43,499 nt of DNA. Source: Schoenoplectus triqueter. Lineage: Eukaryota > Streptophyta > Magnoliopsida > Poales > Cyperaceae. The notes under the pieces are model-generated. The model worked only from the letters and a program-made list of their open reading frames with translations, was not told the origin of the DNA and ran no database searches. The translations under genes were made by a program, and so were the position numbers. The stretch spans positions 1 to 43,499 of the forward strand of contig CAXKVV010002024.1 of the NCBI GenBank assembly GCA_964058805.1. The letters run 5' to 3'. Below, piece after piece: positions 1 through 12,613 of the stretch; the first letter of the stretch is position 1; the number at the start of each line of letters is the position of its first letter.

Positions 1-1616
1 GTACCTTTGATGCGTGAGTCTTCGGGGAGGCTCGGGGTAGTCTCCTTCTCGCTCGATTTGCACCGGTACCCGCAATGACACCAAGCGTAGGCGCCCTCCA
101 AGGTATCCACCGAGGCAGCCCACTATCCGATCTCCTTCGCACTTGCTAGGATGCTAGGGAGACTCTCCTTGATCTCCTCCACACCACTGTGATTAAACTC
201 CTTTAATCTATGTGAAAAATCTGGTGGAAGATGGGTCTCAACACATGAGATACGCGGCAGAAATTCAGCAGAGCTTCCGCGCGCGTAAGTGAAAGATCGA
301 TGGGTTTCTTGGCTGCCAAGGCCTCCTTTTATAGAGCCCCAAGGCAGGAGACTCCTCTCCCATGTCCCTAGGTAGTCTCCCCACGTTCTAGAGTGGAGAA
401 CAGCCCAAAACAGCAAAAAAAACTGCCGAAAAACTGCTGAAAACGTGGCAAAACAGCTCCCAACTTCAGCCTTGCCTTCTACCCACGTTTTGGCATAACC
501 ACCCACTACTTTAGGCCATGTGCAGCCATTAGAAGGGCCCTAGTTGGGCTTCATGTGTCCAGAATAGTGAGGTGTCTTGCACTATGGGTATTTGGGCCGA
601 ATGAAAGTCGAATGGGGCTGAACCGGGCTGTTTTTGCATCGTTTTCATAATTTCATCCTCTTTATCAAACCATTTGATAAATATAATTAATTAGTCATTT
701 TCTATGACTATATATATCTCATGTTTAAGACTCAATTTAATATGTCCAATATATTAAATGATCAAGGAACGAATAGAGGCACAATCCTTTCACGGTGTGA
801 CCCTTTGGGACCTAAATTATTTAGCAATGAGATTAAACCCCTTAATCTCATAGATTGTGAGCGGCACCCAGCAATATGCATCACAACCCCTAAATAATTC
901 AGACATGAGTGCGGTACTTATATCCCGGTCCTAGGCAACGACAATTGCCTCATGCTTATTCTATGTCCTATGATATCCCGAATGTTGCAAGGCAAGATCA
1001 TGTCATCCATTGCAATGCATTCGTATACTATGTGCACCTAGTTGGATATCATCACTCCCGTCGACAAACGAGAGAGACATCGGTCTTCTTGACTCATGCA
1101 TCCCCTTCATACGAAAGACGTACACTGAGATAAAGCCCTTATGGCTGCCAGTTACGGACAACGTTAGACGATATCCATAAATGCAAATCAGACGTATAAG
1201 AAGATCATTTGTCTCAACCTAAGAATTAGCATCCAAATGAAATACTAATGACATCAAACACAATCTTTATAGTATTTCAACATGGGTCATGTCCAATAAC
1301 ATGTCCAACATGCTATTTGTGTAATTAAGCCGATAACTCCTTATCGAGTGATCTGTGAAACACGATCAACACTTAACTTACATACTAATCCATTTGTGTT
1401 AATTATTGTTCCAAGATAATTAACGGATTAGGGACTTTTGGAGTTTTTCATTATAATCTTTATATATATATATATATGTTTCACATTTGAAGTCCAACTC
1501 AAAATATAAACAATGAATACTCAAGGAACAAATGAAATATCAAATATATCATCCTTTTACATGAAACTAAATACAATCATCCAATGATTGGCTACTAGAT
1601 CACTACAACACTAACA
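1..1616 (-). repeat. E1 3' LTR (partial)
   Basis: Nearly identical to 7096-8846 and to both E2 LTRs. It starts inside the LTR at the window edge and ends with ACTAACA at 1616, next to the polypurine tract. By eye it differs from the partner LTR at about 16 positions plus a (TA)n length change ((TA)8 here, (TA)6 in the partner). No coding function is supported; a 74-codon plus-strand frame at 909-1133 is just an open stretch shared by all LTR copies. Confidence 0.93.
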
Positions 1617-1627
1617 ATCTCCCACTT
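1617..1627 (-). other. E1 polypurine tract
   Basis: Read on the minus strand this is AAGTGGGAGAT directly before the LTR start TGTTAG. It is the usual plant Copia polypurine tract that primes plus-strand DNA synthesis during reverse transcription. Confidence 0.85.
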
Positions 1628-1733
1628 GAGCTAGAGCCAATCTAATATACAATCTCCATGCATAAAAGAATACAACTCTAACTAATTTGGGCAGCCCGAA
1701 GTACATCCCCATGTACATGACTCATGAAGACTC

Positions 1734-2822
1734 TCAATGCCAATCACACATAAACTTGATGCCCATTCCAGCTGTGTGCATCGTGTGTTTGGCCTGAGAT
1801 AAGGGCTTAGTCAGTGGGTCGGCTGTGTTCGCCTCCGTATCTATCTTACAAACCTTGACATCACCTCGTTCGACAATCTCGCGAATTAGGTGATATCTCC
1901 GTAAAACATGCTTTGACTTCTGATGTGATCGAGGTTCCTTCGCTTGTGCGATGGCTCCATTGTTGTCACAATAGAGCTCCAATGGTCCGGAAGCACTGAG
2001 GACCATACCAAGCTCAACTACGAACTTCTTGATCCATACACCTTCTTTAGCTGCCTCCGAGGCGGCTATGTATTCAGCCTCTGTGGTTGAGTCTGCTGTC
2101 GTATCTTTTTTGGAACTCCTCCAACTCACAGCACCACCATTGAGGGTGAACACAAACCCTGACTGCGATCTTAGATCATCACGATCTGTTTGGAAACTAG
2201 CATCCGTGTAACCCCTTACAATGAGCTCAGTTTCTCCTCCATAGACGAGAAACATATCTTTAGACTTTTTCAAGTACTTCAGGATAGTTTTTACCGCAGT
2301 CCAATGTGCGAACCCTGGATTTTCTTGATGTCTACTTGCCACACTTAACGCGTATGACACATCTGGGCGAGTACATATCATGGCGTACATGATAGATCCA
2401 ATTGCAGAAGCATATGGTATCTTCTTCATGCTCTCGAGCTCAGCTGTTGTCTTAGGACACTGCTTCTTGCTGAGATCAATGCCATGGGACATGGGCAAGT
2501 TTCCTTTCTTGGAATCTTGCATGTTGAACCTCTTCAACACCTTGTCCAAATATGATTCTTGACTTAATCCAATAAGTCTCCTTGATCTATCCCTATAGAT
2601 CCTTATGCCTAAAATATAGGCAGCCTCGCCCAAGTCTTTCATTGAGAAAATCTTCTTCAATGATGACTTGATTTCTTCCAAGGTAGGAATATCATTTCCG
2701 ATCAGCAATATGTCATCCACATATAATATGAGAAACACAATATTACTCCCACTAAATCGTTTGTACACACATGGCTCTTCATCACACTTGATATAAGCCA
2801 AGCGCTTTGATTTCACTATCAA
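1734..2822 (-). pseudogene. E1 pol fragment: RT C-terminal half and RNase H
   Basis: Final third of the broken E1 polyprotein, in the frame downstream of the 1-base frameshift. The RT catalytic motif Y-V-D-D is at plus coordinates 2712-2723. Next come the RNase H segments: GYTDAS (first catalytic Asp), the DSTTEAEYIAA stretch (Glu), LYCDNNGAI (Asp) and the terminal ADPLTKPL motif typical of plant Copia. The frame ends with a normal stop at 1734, the same place as in E2, about 110 bases before the polypurine tract. The N-terminal residues before FIKCDEEP-like sequence are out-of-frame read-through and are not real protein. In a working element this part copies the RNA and degrades the template strand in the virus-like particle. 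Confidence 0.9.
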
Positions 2823-4020
2823 AGCGTTTGTACCAACTTCTTGATGCTTGCTTCAAACCATAAATGGCTCTTCGAAGCTTACATACCTTGTTAGCATTCC
2901 TTGGATCCTCAAAACCCATTGGTTGTGTCATATACACATCCTCTTCTAAATCTCCATTTAGAAAGGCGGTTTTGACATCCATTTGCCAAATCTCATAATC
3001 ATGAAATGCGGCAATGGCTAACAATATCGGAATTGACTTAAACATGGCTACGGGCGAGAAGGTCTCATCAAAATCAATTCCTTGAATTTGTTTGTAATCT
3101 TTCGCAACTAGTCGTGCTTTATAAGTAGTCAAGTTACCATCCATGTCCGACTTTCTTTTGAAAACCCACTTGTTTTCAATAGGACGCACTCCCTCAGGGA
3201 GGTCAACCAAATTCCAAACTTGGTTGTCGTACATAGACTGTATTTCAGATTGCATGGCTCCAAGCCATTCAGCGGAGTCGGGCCGTGCCATCGCTTCCGT
3301 ATAGGTCATGGGATCTTCGGTCTCCACCGTTGATCCTTGATGAAGCCCCAACCATCTTTCAGGAGGATGACTTGATCTACTCGACCTTCGAAGTACTTGT
3401 GGCTCAGATGCCTCTTGAGCCATATTTTCTAAGCCCGATTCCGGAGTCCCACTCCCACTAGGCTCAGTATCCATAGGAGAGATTGTGGAGTCATCACCGA
3501 CTACACTCTCATGTGCTTCTTGAATTTCTTCAAGTTGCACACTACTCCCACTACTTCCTCTTGCGAGAAACTCCTTCTCCAAGAATACTGCATGTCTGGC
3601 AACAATTATCTTATTTTTAGACTTGAAGTAGAAGTAGTACCCTTTTGTTTCCTTAGGGTATCCCACGAACAAGCACTTATCAGATCTAGGGCTAAGCTTG
3701 TCAGACATCAGTCGTTTGACATAAGCCTCACAACCCCAAATCTTAAGAAAAGACACATTTGGTACTCTTCCAAACCATAACTGATATGGAGTCTTTTCAA
3801 CGGACTTTGATGGCAATCGATTCAATGTGAATGCAGCAGTTTCAAGCGCAAATCTCCAGAAAAAGCGTGGTAACTCAGCTTTCCTCATCATAGAACGAAC
3901 CATGTCCAACAAGGTTCTGTTCCTCCTCTCAGAGAGACCATTCCATTGCGGCGTCCCGGGAGGAGTGAGCTGTGGGACTATCCCATGTTCCTTTAGGTAC
4001 TCCCTAAAGTCACCGCTCAA
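2782..4020 (-). pseudogene. E1 pol fragment: integrase C-terminal half and RT N-terminal half
   Basis: Middle part of the broken E1 polyprotein, in the same frame as the upstream piece but separated from it by the in-frame stop at 4021-4023. It holds the integrase motif PQWNGLSERRNRTLLDM with the catalytic Glu, then KIWGCEAYVKR. After an acidic and Ser-rich linker comes the RVT_2-type RT start (KWVFKRK, YKARLVAKDY, VDVKTAFLNG-like). It runs out of frame at about 2790-2800, where E1 has one base more than E2 (GATATAAG against GATAAAG on the plus strand). The Gly of the usual KARLVAKGY motif is Asp here, while E2 keeps Gly. Confidence 0.88.
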
Positions 4021-5709
4021 CTATTCACCACCTCGATCTGTTCTAAATACTTTAATCTTCTTTCCGAGTTGGTTCTCAACTTCAGCCTTGAACTCCTTGA
4101 ACTTATCAAAGGATTCAGACTTATGTCTCATCAAATAGACATAGCCATGTCTACTGAAATCATCAGTAAACGTGACAAAGTATCTTGATCCATCTCTAGC
4201 ACCAATTCTCATAGGAACGCACACATCGCTATGTACTAGGTCCAATAAGTCATTTGCCCTCTCACCTAGCTTGGTAAAAGGTGCTTTAGTCATTTTCCCT
4301 AATAAACATGACTCGCATGTTGCTAACGACTCTAAGTCAAAGCAACCAAGAAGTCCAACCTCTTGTAATTTCTTAATGCGCGTCTCGTTTATATGACCTA
4401 GGCGATGATGCCATATGAGAGTCTCACCCTCATTAGAAGACTTAATTCTCTTATTATTGATGTTAAGGACTTGATTATCCATTTCTAGAACATATATACC
4501 ATTCACAACCTGGGAATGACCATAGAATAAGCCATCTCTATAAAAAGACAAACAACGATCTTTAATAGAAAAAGCAAATCCATCCTTGTCCATACATGAG
4601 ACAGAGATAATATTTCTAGAAATAGAAGGAACATAATAAACACTACTAAGTTCTAATACAAGTCCACTGGGTAAATACAAATCTAAATCTCCTACAGCAA
4701 TAGCAGCAACACTCGCTCCATTGCCGACTCGGAGCAGCATCTCACCCTTGCCAAGCAACCTCTTATTCTTTAGTGCCTGCACATTTGAACAAATATGAGC
4801 ACATGACCCAGCGTCCAACACCCAATCAGAAATAGAAGTAGCAAGGTTAATTTCAATAACAAGTATACCTGATGAAGTAGGGACATTCCCATTCTTCTTA
4901 TCCTTCAGGTATTTAGGGCAGCTACGTTTCCAATGCCCTATGCCTTTGCAATAAAAGCACTCGGCCTCGGAAACATCCTTGGACTTGGACTTGCTCGAGA
5001 TCACCACTTGAGCCTTGCCTTTGCCCTTGCCCTTCTTGCGCTTGGAACTCTTTTTAATCTTCTTTCCATTCTGACTCACCGCGAGGACGTTACAAGACAT
5101 TTTGTTCATGTCCTCCTCGGCAGTCTTAAGAAGTCCCAATAACTCATCCAGGCCTCCCTTCAGTCCCATCATGTTGTAGTTCATAATGAACTGAGAGAAG
5201 CGTGATGACAATGAGCCGAGTACAATGTTCCGCATGAGTTGCTCGTCCCACTTGCAACCTAGCTTCTCAAGCTGCTCAATATAACTAGTCATCTTGAGCA
5301 TATGAGCGCTAACGGATTCGTTCTCGCGCATTGTGCATCTCATTAGCGACTTGGTGTCATTATACATCTCGGTCTGGGCCTTCTCTTGAAACATGTTCTT
5401 GAGAGTGTCCATGACATCATACGCACCACGAGTTTCAAACCTCTTTTGAAGCTCTGGACTCATAGTGGCCACCATTAGGCACGAGACATCAAGTTCGTCA
5501 TCCACGAACTTTGTGTACTTGTCCTTGTCAGCCTTAGACGCTTTATCGTGGGGTTTCTTTGGAACGGGTTGAGTTAAGATGTGTTCCTTTTTCTCATGCC
5601 TCAAGACTATCCTGAGGTTACGATGCCAATCCATGAAATTCATTCCATCACTTTTAAGTTTTTCTTTGTCTAGGAGAGATCGAAGAGAGAAAGAGGGTTC
5701 TTTTGCCAT
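4021..5709 (-). pseudogene. E1 gag - protease - integrase N-terminal part
   Basis: Starts at the ATG at 5709 (MAKEPSFSLRSLL), the same start as in E2, and runs 562 codons. In order it contains a gag region of the UBN2/Copia type, and a zinc knuckle C-x2-C-x4-H-x4-C beginning at residue 251. The aspartic protease site follows at residues 299-301, then a pre-integrase HHCC segment (LIWHHRLGHI). The start of the integrase core (HSDVC, FTDDFSR) precedes the end of the frame at FRTDRGGE. The stop TAG at 4021-4023 stands where E2 has a Tyr codon TAC, so it is a nonsense mutation inside integrase. The protease triad reads Asp-Ala-Gly instead of the Asp-Thr-Gly in E2 (codon at 4810-4812), which would be expected to damage maturation. 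Confidence 0.92.
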
Positions 5710-7082
5710 GTTCTACAATTTCAAAGGTTTGAATTTAGTTCATGCATTGTAATGTTTTATATAAATATAAAACTCCCACTATAATTATTAAGTCCCAAAA
5801 TTTGTAGCGAGTCCAAGATCCCTATCTTTACTAAGCTCAAGCCAGCGTCGGCATAAACTTGAACTTAGCTATTTTAGGTAAGCACACTCCTCGCTAATCA
5901 CAATCGTATGTGACTCTTGGTTCCGTCTTGAGTACCCAGTACTCATGACGAATACTCCTCCCCGAGGTACAAACTAGGCTAGCGTCGGCATGTAACCCAG
6001 AGTTACCCCGCTTAAGTAAAACCTCTCTATTTGAGACGACACGTCCGACGTGCCCCACTTCCACAAGGATAGGATGCAGTGCTTACTGAGTAGGTCCCAC
6101 CAACACCCCATACAAGGTTTCCATGGATAGAGGAGGAAGGGAGATCGACTTAATTTTTAGGGACTTTATTTTATATGACTCTTTGAATGGTGGTCGTGAT
6201 AGCATACACCCATACCTATCCTACGACTCGCAATTCAATCACATAAAATATCATAAATAATAACATGCACAACCACACAAATGATCGTGAGTTTGTATAG
6301 CCCTTGTGCTTCCTTGGCCTCCGATCACTGCCTCTTTGATCATCTCCATGATCAAACTAGTGATTTAAATACCCATAATTTCTCATTTCCTATTTAAGAC
6401 TACTCTCAAATCGAAACAGAAAATTACATTAGAAATCCCCATTCCTAACTTGACACGCAGGCCATAAATACAATATTAATCATGCAACAAAATAATTAAT
6501 ATCATGGGGCACCTTAGGCCGCTTGCAAACATTCATACATGCAATCATTACAACACACAAGGCATTGAACATGGCTATACAAACCCACTACTGCAAAACA
6601 AAGTTAGAATAGCGCAATAACTTGCACCAAACCGATTGAAACTATTCATAATTCATAATCTAACAATTATGCATGGTTGTGCTCAGTTTCACTTCTTATT
6701 ATGATCTAGAAACCACTCAAAAGCATCATCTAATGATGGTTAAGTTGCTGTCCAGAAATTACAGTTTTTCAGTTTTGGCTCTCCAAAGAACAATCTTTAA
6801 CGATTTGAGCCAAAACGAAGACTCAATTAATCACAGCCCCTTTGGTCAATTCCTAACCCGAAATAGACCCCATTTATAGACTTGAAACTGAGCCCCAACT
6901 TTCAGTTTTTACAACAATTTTACAAACTTGATAAATCTAACACATACCATGCGCATGAACGCATGCCAATTCATAAAAATCTGAAAAACTCATGCATAAC
7001 TATCTAGATATACAACTTATGAATAAATCAATCAATTTAGTTTAGTCTTTTGGCCATGATTTATCACATACAACGACCAAAT
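5710..7082 (-). other. E1 5' leader (between primer-binding site and gag)
   Basis: About 1.4 kb of non-coding, AT-rich leader. The short word AGCGTCGGCAT occurs twice (about 5843-5853 and 5981-5991) within related 60-100 base stretches, suggesting an old internal duplication. The packaging and dimerisation signals of the RNA would be expected here, but none can be read directly. No gene is seen. Confidence 0.7.
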
Positions 7083-7094
7083 GCTCTGATACCA
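7083..7094 (-). other. E1 primer-binding site for initiator tRNA-Met
   Basis: On the minus strand TGGTATCAGAGC, one base downstream of the LTR end. This is the standard plant Copia site complementary to the 3' end of initiator tRNA-Met. Confidence 0.93.
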
Positions 7095-7095
7095 C

Positions 7096-8846
7096 TGTTG
7101 GAATTTAGTTTGAACAAGCAAGTACACGAACATGCGGAATTTTAAATTTTTCGGTGCACAATTCAAACAAGGATCTTGCATGTGATAAAACTGAACCAAA
7201 ATCATAGATCTAGACTAAACTATTGTACCTTTGATGCATGAGTCTTCGGGGAGGCTCGGGGTAGTCTCCTTCTCGCTCGATTTGCACCGGTACCCGCAAA
7301 GACACCAAGCGTAGGCGCCCTCCAAGGTATCCACCGAGGCAGCCCACTATCCGATCTCCTTCGCACTTGCTAGGATGCTAGGGAGACTCTCCTTGATCTC
7401 CTCCACACCACTGTGATTAAACTCCTTTAATCTATGTGAAAAATCTGGTGGAAGATGGGTCTCAACACATGAGATACGCGGCAGAAATTCAGCAGAGCTT
7501 CCGCGCGCGTAAGTGAAAGATCGATGGGTTTCTTGGCTGCCTAGGCCTCCTTTTATAGAGCCCCAAAGCAGGAGACTCCTCTCCCATGTCCCTAGGTAGT
7601 CTCCCCATGTTCTAGAGTGGAGAACAGCCCAAAACAGCAAAAAAACTGCCGAAAAACTGCTGAAAAACTGCTGAAAACGTGGCAAAACAGCTCCCAACTT
7701 CAGCCTTGCCTTCTACCCACGTTTTGGCATAACCACCCACTACTTTAGGCCATGTGCAGCCATTAGAAGGGCCCTAGTTGGGCTTCATGTATCCAGAATA
7801 GTGAGGTGTCTTGCACTATGGGTATTTGGGCCGAATGAAAGTCGAATGGGGCTGAACCGGGCTGTTTTTGCATCGTTTTCATAATTTCAGCCTATTTATC
7901 AAACCATTTGATAAATATAATTAATTAGTCATTTTCTATGACTATATATATCTCATGTTTAAGACTCAATTTAATATGTCCAACATATTAAATGATCAAG
8001 GAACGAATAGAGGCACAATCCTTTCACGGTGTGACCCTTTGGGACCTAAATTATTTAGCAATGAGATTAAACCCCTTAATCTCATAGATTGTGAGCGGCA
8101 CCCAGCAATATGCATCACAACCCCTAAATAATTCAGACATGAGTGCGGTACTTATATCCCGGTCCTAGGCAACGACAATTGTCTCATGCTTATTCTATGT
8201 CCTATGATATCCCGAATGTTGCAAGGCAAGATCATGTCATCCATTGTAATGCATTCGTATACTATGTGCACCTAGTTGGATATCATCACTTCCGTCGACA
8301 AACGAGAGAGACATCGGTCTTCTTGACTCATGCATCCCCTTCATACGAAAGACGTACACTGAGATAAAGCCCTTATGGCTGCCAGTTACGGACAACGTTA
8401 GACGATATCCACAAATGCAAATCAGACGTATAAGAAGATCATTTGTCTCAACCTAAGAATTAGCATCCAAATAAAATACTAATGACATCAAACACAATCT
8501 TTATAGTATTTCAACATGGGTCATGTCCAATAACATGTCCAACATGCTATTTGTGTAATTAAGCCGATAACTCCTTATCGAGTGATCTGTGAAACACGAT
8601 CAACACTTAACTTACATACTAATCCATTTGTGTTAATTATTGTTCCTAGATAATTAACGGATTAGGGACTTTTAGAGTTTTTCATTATAATCTTTATATA
8701 TATATATGTTTCACATTTGAAGTCCAACTCAAAATATAAACAATGAATACTCAAGGAACAAATGAAATATCAAATATATCATCCTTTTACATGAAAATAA
8801 ATACAATCATCCAATGATTGGCTACTAGATCACTACAACACTAACA
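7096..8846 (-). repeat. E1 5' LTR (complete, 1751 bp)
   Basis: On the plus strand it runs from TGTTGG to ACTAACA, giving the TG...CA ends of LTRs. Almost identical to the other three LTRs in the window. The minus-strand TATA-like (TA)6 tract near 8695-8706 and further AT-rich TATATAT words near 7942-7957 are promoter candidates, but I cannot fix the start of transcription. The LTR is followed by CTCGG, the expected 5-bp target duplication; its left partner is outside the window. Confidence 0.93.
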
Positions 8847-8854
8847 CTCGGTAC
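8847..8854. repeat. Eight-base satellite remnant between E1 and E2
   Basis: CTCGGTAC is the end of the satellite unit (CTC) followed by the start of the next (GGTAC). It continues in register with CGC after E2. It is the only non-element DNA between the two Copia insertions. Confidence 0.85.
8850..8854. other. E2 target-site duplication, left copy
   Basis: GGTAC directly before the E2 LTR start TGTTGG at 8855. The same five bases follow the other end at 17835-17839. Confidence 0.93.
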
Positions 8855-10614
8855 TGTTGGAATTTAGTTTGAACAAGCAAATACACGAACATGCGGAATT
8901 TTAAATTTTTCGGTGCACAATTCAAACAAGGATCTTGCATGTGATAAAACTGAACCAAAATCATAGATCTAGACTAAACTATTGTACCTTTGATGCGTGA
9001 GTCTTCGGGGAGGCTCGGGGTAGTCTCCTTCTCGCTCGATTTGCACCGGTACCCGCAAAGACACCAAGCGTAGGCGCCCTCCAAGGTATCCACCGAGGCA
9101 GCCCACTATCCGATCTCCTTCGCACTTGCTAGGATGCTAGGGAGACTCTCCTTGATCTCCTCCACACCACTGTGATTAAACTCCTTTAATCTATGTGAAA
9201 AATCTGGTGGAAGATGGGTCTCAACACATGAGATACGCGGCAGAAATTCAGCAGAGCTTCCGCGCGCGTAAGTGAAAGATCGATGGGTTTCTTGGCTGCC
9301 AAGGCCTCCTTTTATAGAGCCCCAAGGCAGGAGACTCCTCTCCCATGTCCCTAGGTAGTCTCCCCACGTTCTAGAGTGGAGAATAGCCCAAAACAGCAAA
9401 AAAAACTGCCGAAAAACTGCTGAAAAACTGCTGAAAACGTGGCAAAACAGCTCCCAACTTCAGCCTTGCCTTCTACCCACGTTTTGGCATAACCACCCAC
9501 TACTTTAGGCCATGTGCAGCCATTAGAAGGGCCCTAGTTGGGCTTCATGTGTCCAGAATAGTGAGGTGTCTTGCACTATGGGTATTTGGGCCGAATGAAA
9601 GTCGAATGGGGCTGAACCGGGCTGTTTTTGCATCGTTTTCATAATTTCATCCTCTTTATCAAACCATTTGATAAATATAATTAATTAGTCATTTTCTATG
9701 ACTATATATATCTCATGTTTAAGACTCAATTTAATATGTCCAACATATTAAATGATCAAGGAACGAATAGAGGCACAATCCTTTCACGGTGTGACCCTTT
9801 GGGACCTAAATTATTTAGCAATGAGATTAAACCCCTTAATCTCATAGATTGTGAGCGGCACCCAGCAATATGCATCACAACCCCTAAATAATTCAGACAT
9901 GAGTGCGGTACTTATATCCCGGTCCTAGGCAACGACAATTGCCTCATGCTTATTCTATGTCCTATGATATCCCGAATGTTGCAAGGAAAGATCATGTCAT
10001 CCATTGCAATGCATTCGTATACTATGTGCACCTAATTGGATATCATCACTCCCGTCGACAAACGAGAGAGACATCGGTCTTCTTGACTCATGCATCCCCT
10101 TCATATGAAAGACGTACACTGAGATAAAGCCCTTATGGCTGCCAGTTACGGACAACGTTAGACGATATCCACAAATGCAAATCAGACGTATAAGAAGATC
10201 ATTTGTCTCAACCTAAGAATTAGCATCCAAATGAAATACTAATGACATCAAACACAATCTTTATAGTATTTCAACATGGGTCATGTCCAATAACATGTCC
10301 AACATGCTATTTGTGTAATTAAGCCGATAACTCCTTATCGAGTGATCTGTGAAACACGATCAACACTTAACTTACATACTAATCCATTTGTGTTAATTAT
10401 TGTTCCTAGATAATTAACAGATTAGGGACTTTTAGAGTTTTTCATTATAATCTTTATATATATATATATATATATGTTTCACATTTGAAGTCCAACTCAA
10501 AATATAAACAATGAATACTCAAGGAACAAATGAAATATCAAATATATCATCCTTTTACATGAAACTAAATACAATCATCCAATGATTGGCTACTAGATCA
10601 CTACAACACTAACA
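8855..10614 (-). repeat. E2 3' LTR (1760 bp)
   Basis: TGTTGG...ACTAACA. By eye it differs from the other E2 LTR by about 12 substitutions, an A-tract and a 13-base repeat length change near 9402-9440, and (TA)10 against (TA)7. About 0.7% divergence means a recent insertion. Confidence 0.94.
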
Positions 10615-10625
10615 ATCTCCCACTT
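10615..10625 (-). other. E2 polypurine tract
   Basis: Minus-strand AAGTGGGAGAT immediately before the LTR, identical to that of E1. Confidence 0.85.
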
Positions 10626-10731
10626 GAGCTAGAGCCAATCTAATATACAATCTCCATGCATAAAAGAATACAACTCTAACTAATTTGGGCAGCCCGAAGT
10701 ACATCCCCATGTACATGACTCATGAAGACTC

Positions 10732-12579
10732 TCAATGCCAATCACACATAAACTTGATGCCCATTCCAGCTGTGTGCATCGTGTGTTTGGCCTGAGATAA
10801 GGGCTTAGTCAGTGGGTCGGCTGTGTTCGCCTCCGTATCTATCTTACAAACCTTGACATCACCTCGTTCGACAATCTCGCGAATTAGGTGATATCTCCGT
10901 AAAACATGCTTTGACTTCTTATTTGATCGAGGTTCCTTCGCTTGTGCGATGGCTCCATTGTTGTCACAATAGAGCTCCAATGGTCCGGAAGCACTAGGGA
11001 CCATACCAAGCTCAACTACGAACTTCTTGATCCATACACCTTCTTTAGCTGCCTCCGAGGCGGCTATGTATTCAGCCTCTGTGGTTGAGTCTGCTGTCGT
11101 ATCTTGTTTGGAACTCCTCCAACTCACAGCACCACCATTGAGGGTGAACACAAACCCTGACTGCGATCTTAGATCATCACGATCTGTTTGGAAACTAGCA
11201 TCCGTGTAACCCCTTACAACGAGCTCAGTTTCTCCTCCATAGACGAGAAACATATCTTTAGACTTTTTCAAGTACTTCAGGATAGTTTTTACCGCAGTCC
11301 AATGTGCGAACCCTGGATTTGCTTGATGTCTACTTGCCACACTTAACGCGTATGACACATCTGGGCGAGTACATATCATGGCATACATGATAGATCCAAT
11401 TGCAGAAGCATATGGTATCTTCTTCATGCTCTCGAGCTCAGCTGTTGTCTTAGGACACTGCTTCTTGCTAAGATCAATGCCATGGGACATGGGCAAGTTT
11501 CCTTTCTTGGAATCTTGCATGTTGAACCTCTTCAACACCTTGTCCAAATATGATTCTTGACTTAATCCAATAAGTCTCCTTGATCTATCCCTATAGATCC
11601 TTATGCCTAAAAAATAGGCAGCCTCGCCCAAGTCTTTCATTGAGAAAATCTTCTTCAATGATGACTTGATTTCTTCCAAGGTAGGAATATCATTTCCGAT
11701 CAGCAATATGTCATCCACATATAATATGAGAAACACAATATTACTCCCACTAAATCGTTTGTACACACATGGCTCTTCATCACACTTGATAAAGCCAAGC
11801 GCTTTGATTTCACTATCAAACCGTTTGTACCAACTTCTTGATGCTTGCTTCAAACCATAAATGGCTCTTCGAAGCTTACATACCTTGTTAGCATTCCTTG
11901 GATCCTCAAAACCCATTGGTTGTGTCATATACACATCCTCTTCTAAATCTCCATTTAGAAAGGTGGTTTTGACATCCATTTGCCAAATCTCATAATCATG
12001 AAATGCGGTAATGGCTAACAATATCCGAATTGACTTAAACATGGCTACGGGCGAGAAGGTCTCATCAAAATCAATTCCTTGAATTTGTTTGTAACCTTTC
12101 GCAACTAGTCGTGCTTTATAAGTAGTCAAGTTACCATCCATGTCCGACTTTCTTTTGAAAACCCACTTGTTTTCAATAGGACGCACTCCCTCTGGGAGGT
12201 CAACCAAATTCCAAACTTGGTTGTCGTACATAGACTGTATTTCAGATTGCATGGCTCCAAGCCATTCAGCGGAGTCGGGCCGTGCCATCGCTTCCGTATA
12301 GGTCATGGGATCTTCGGTCTCCACCGTTGATCCTTGATGAAGCCCCAACCATCTTTCAGGAGGATGACTTGATCTACTCGACCTTCGAAGTACTTGTGGC
12401 TCAGATGCCTCTTGAGCCATATTTTCTAAGCCCGATTCCGGAGTCCCACTCCCACTAGGCTCAGTATCCATAGGAGAGATTGTGGAGTCATCACCGACTA
12501 CACTCTCATGTGCTTCTTGAATTTCTTCAAGTTGCACACTACTCCTACTACTTCCTCTTGCGAGAAACTCCTTCTCCAA
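10732..12579 (-). pseudogene. E2 pol fragment: RT and RNase H (longest open part)
   Basis: 615 codons open to the normal stop at 10732. After the Ser/Glu-rich linker come the RVT_2 reverse transcriptase (KWVFKRK, YKARLVAKGY, QMDVKTTFLNG) and the Y-V-D-D active site at 11710-11721. The RNase H follows (GYTDAS, STTEAEYIAA, LYCDNNGAI). Unlike E1 there is no frameshift in RT, so RT and RNase H together look intact. The first Met is internal: the true protein continues upstream into integrase and is cut off by the frameshift near 12627-12631. Without an upstream start this fragment would not normally be translated. Confidence 0.92.
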
Positions 12580-12613
12580 GAATACTGCATGTCTGGCAAC
12601 AATTATCTTATTT

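Larger units (their letters stand above)
1..8846 (-). mobile_element. Ty1/Copia LTR retrotransposon E1 (left end cut by window)
   Basis: Minus-strand Copia element, order LTR - primer-binding site - gag-protease-integrase-RT-RNase H - polypurine tract - LTR. The order integrase before RT is diagnostic of Copia. The 5' LTR (in element orientation) is 7096-8846 and the 3' LTR is 1-1616. By comparison with the complete copies, about 128 bases of the 3' LTR lie outside the window. The internal part is 1617-7095. The coding region is broken by a nonsense codon (4021-4023) and a 1-base frameshift near 2790-2800, so this copy is not autonomous. The right end is followed by CTC GGTAC of satellite, so E1 sits in the satellite array. 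The family resembles the plant Tork/TAR/Angela group by its polyprotein; the roughly 1.75-kb LTR would fit an Angela-like element. That lineage call is by recollection only. Confidence 0.93.

Noticed and set aside
909..1133. 74-codon plus-strand frame repeated in each LTR (also 8143-8367, 9903-10127, 17129-17353)
   Set aside because: It is conserved only because the LTRs themselves are nearly identical, is antisense to the element, and has no recognisable domain.
7260..7300. LTR word CACCGGTACCCGC resembling the satellite core CTCGGTACCGCC, as a hint that the satellite came from the LTR
   Set aside because: Only about 8 bases match and flanks differ; consistent with chance.
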